Assembly (NCBI GenBank): GCA_963830175.1
Contig: CAWHKV010000003.1
Location: 1-64,000, forward strand
Source: JBBRBB01 sp963830175
GTDB lineage: Bacteria > Bacteroidota > Bacteroidia > Chitinophagales > Chitinophagaceae
Reading direction: 5' to 3'
DNA length: 64,000 bases
In this document: positions 63,398-64,000 of the stretch, piece by piece
How the letters are laid out: each line of letters opens with the position of its first letter
How positions within the stretch are numbered: the first letter of the stretch is position 1
The notes under the pieces: generated by a model
Seen by the model: only the letters and a program-made list of their open reading frames with translations
Database searches by the model: none
Told to the model about the DNA's origin: nothing
Position numbers and translations under genes: made by a program

Positions 63398-64000
63398 ATG
63401 AAGAATTTTTTTACGATCGCGGCTTTTACTCTTTCTGCCTTTTCTGTAAATGCACAGATTAGGATGCCTGCACCCAGTCCCACCCAAATGATTTCACAGG
63501 ATTTCGGTATGGGCAAAGTAGAAGTTACTTACTCTCGTCCCGCTTTAAAGGGAAGGGAAGTTTATCAGGAAAAAAGTGATCTCGCACCGTTAAATCAGAT
63601 TTGGCGTACAGGGGCAAATGCTGCTACCCGTATTAAATTCACCGATGCGGTAACGATTGGTGGTAAAAATTTAGATACCGGCTCTTATGTTTTATATACC
63701 ATTCCCGGAAGCACCGAATGGACCATTATTCTAAATAAAGGATTGAATAACTGGGGAATTGACGGATATAAGGAATCTGAAGATGTGGTTCGTTTTAAAG
63801 TTCCTGCTCACCAGGTAAATACACCATCCATTGAAAATTTTACCATGCAGTTTCATGATATTAAACCTGAAAGCATGAACCTTGATTTGATCTGGAACAA
63901 AACTTTGGTGATGATCCCCATTTCTACCAATATTAAAGACAGGCTTAAATCACAAATTGAACAGGCTTTAACGGGCGAAAAAAAGCCTTACTGGCAGGCA
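63398..64000 (+). CDS. Secreted DUF2911 protein, cut by the window end
   Basis: A frame open from ATG 63398 to the last base (201 codons, no stop). It has a signal peptide (KNFFTIAAFTLSAFSVNAQ), then the DUF2911 pattern: VEVTYSRPALKGREVY, IWRTGANAATRI, SYVLYTIPG, WTIILNK and MNLDLIWNKTLV. The family is frequent in Bacteroidota and has no known activity. A TATTTTTG box (63373-63380) is a possible promoter. Confidence 0.9.
   Translation, partial: MKNFFTIAAFTLSAFSVNAQIRMPAPSPTQMISQDFGMGKVEVTYSRPALKGREVYQEKSDLAPLNQIWRTGANAATRIKFTDAVTIGGKNLDTGSYVLYTIPGSTEWTIILNKGLNNWGIDGYKESEDVVRFKVPAHQVNTPSIENFTMQFHDIKPESMNLDLIWNKTLVMIPISTNIKDRLKSQIEQALTGEKKPYWQA

Noticed and set aside
1..64000. tRNA, rRNA, CRISPR arrays and insertion sequences
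   Set aside because: I searched by eye for cloverleaf arms, rRNA words, regularly spaced repeats and transposase motifs and found none that stood up.

Overview
This window looks like the chromosome of a member of the Bacteroidota, most likely Chitinophagales/Chitinophagaceae. The evidence is AT-rich DNA, promoters of the TAnnTTTG type, almost no Shine-Dalgarno sequences, a MurF-alanine racemase fusion, GldF/GldG, DUF1080 and DUF2911 proteins, a TonB-dependent receptor and a divergent EF-P. No rRNA, tRNA, CRISPR array or transposase was found.

Region 1 (1-3.95 kb) is accessory DNA, probably the end of an integrative element. It holds a broken gene end, a 1.2-kb non-coding island with strong hairpins, a DUF6876 gene, a duplicated non-coding block, a frameshifted gene of unknown function and a thermonuclease. 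A repeat-rich junction (3867-3941) separates it from the core genome.

Region 2 (3.96-13.3 kb) is a signalling locus. It encodes an eight-PAS histidine kinase, an Rcp1-like receiver, a REC-PAS protein with a histidine box but no ATPase domain, and a receiver whose phospho-acceptor Asp is Asn. Next to it are a membrane EEP-family phosphoesterase-like protein, a CPA1 antiporter and a LuxR-type regulator.

Region 3 (14.7-21.6 kb) is an arsenosugar biosynthesis operon: arsS, a PiT transporter, arsM, an FAD/disulfide oxidoreductase, a small membrane protein, a HAD hydrolase, a rhodanese and a CxxC (AhpD-like) protein. Inverted repeats lie in front of it.

Region 4 (22-35.6 kb) is core metabolism and expression: a secreted Gfo/Idh oxidoreductase facing a DUF1080 protein, rpoC without rpoB beside it, an RRM protein, EF-P with an Arg-type loop, dipeptide epimerase, a HisB-type phosphatase and a TonB-dependent receptor.

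Region 5 (35.6-49.4 kb) holds two membrane-protein/winged-helix pairs, an ABC-2 exporter, a LolA-like protein, gldF-gldG, a beta-propeller protein, TerC, MurF-Alr and LspA. Region 6 (49.4-64 kb) holds a large envelope protein, an MBL hydrolase, tyrS, yidC, a DUF4407 protein, a dipeptidyl peptidase, pyrG, a dienelactone hydrolase and a DUF2911 protein cut by the window end.

Several conserved genes (rpoC, arsM, the TonB receptor, the peptidase, the dienelactone hydrolase, the nuclease) carry single-base frameshifts, mostly in short homopolymers. Restoring one base gives family-length proteins each time. Because rpoC is essential, these are more likely sequencing errors than real pseudogenes, and the coordinates below span the restored genes.
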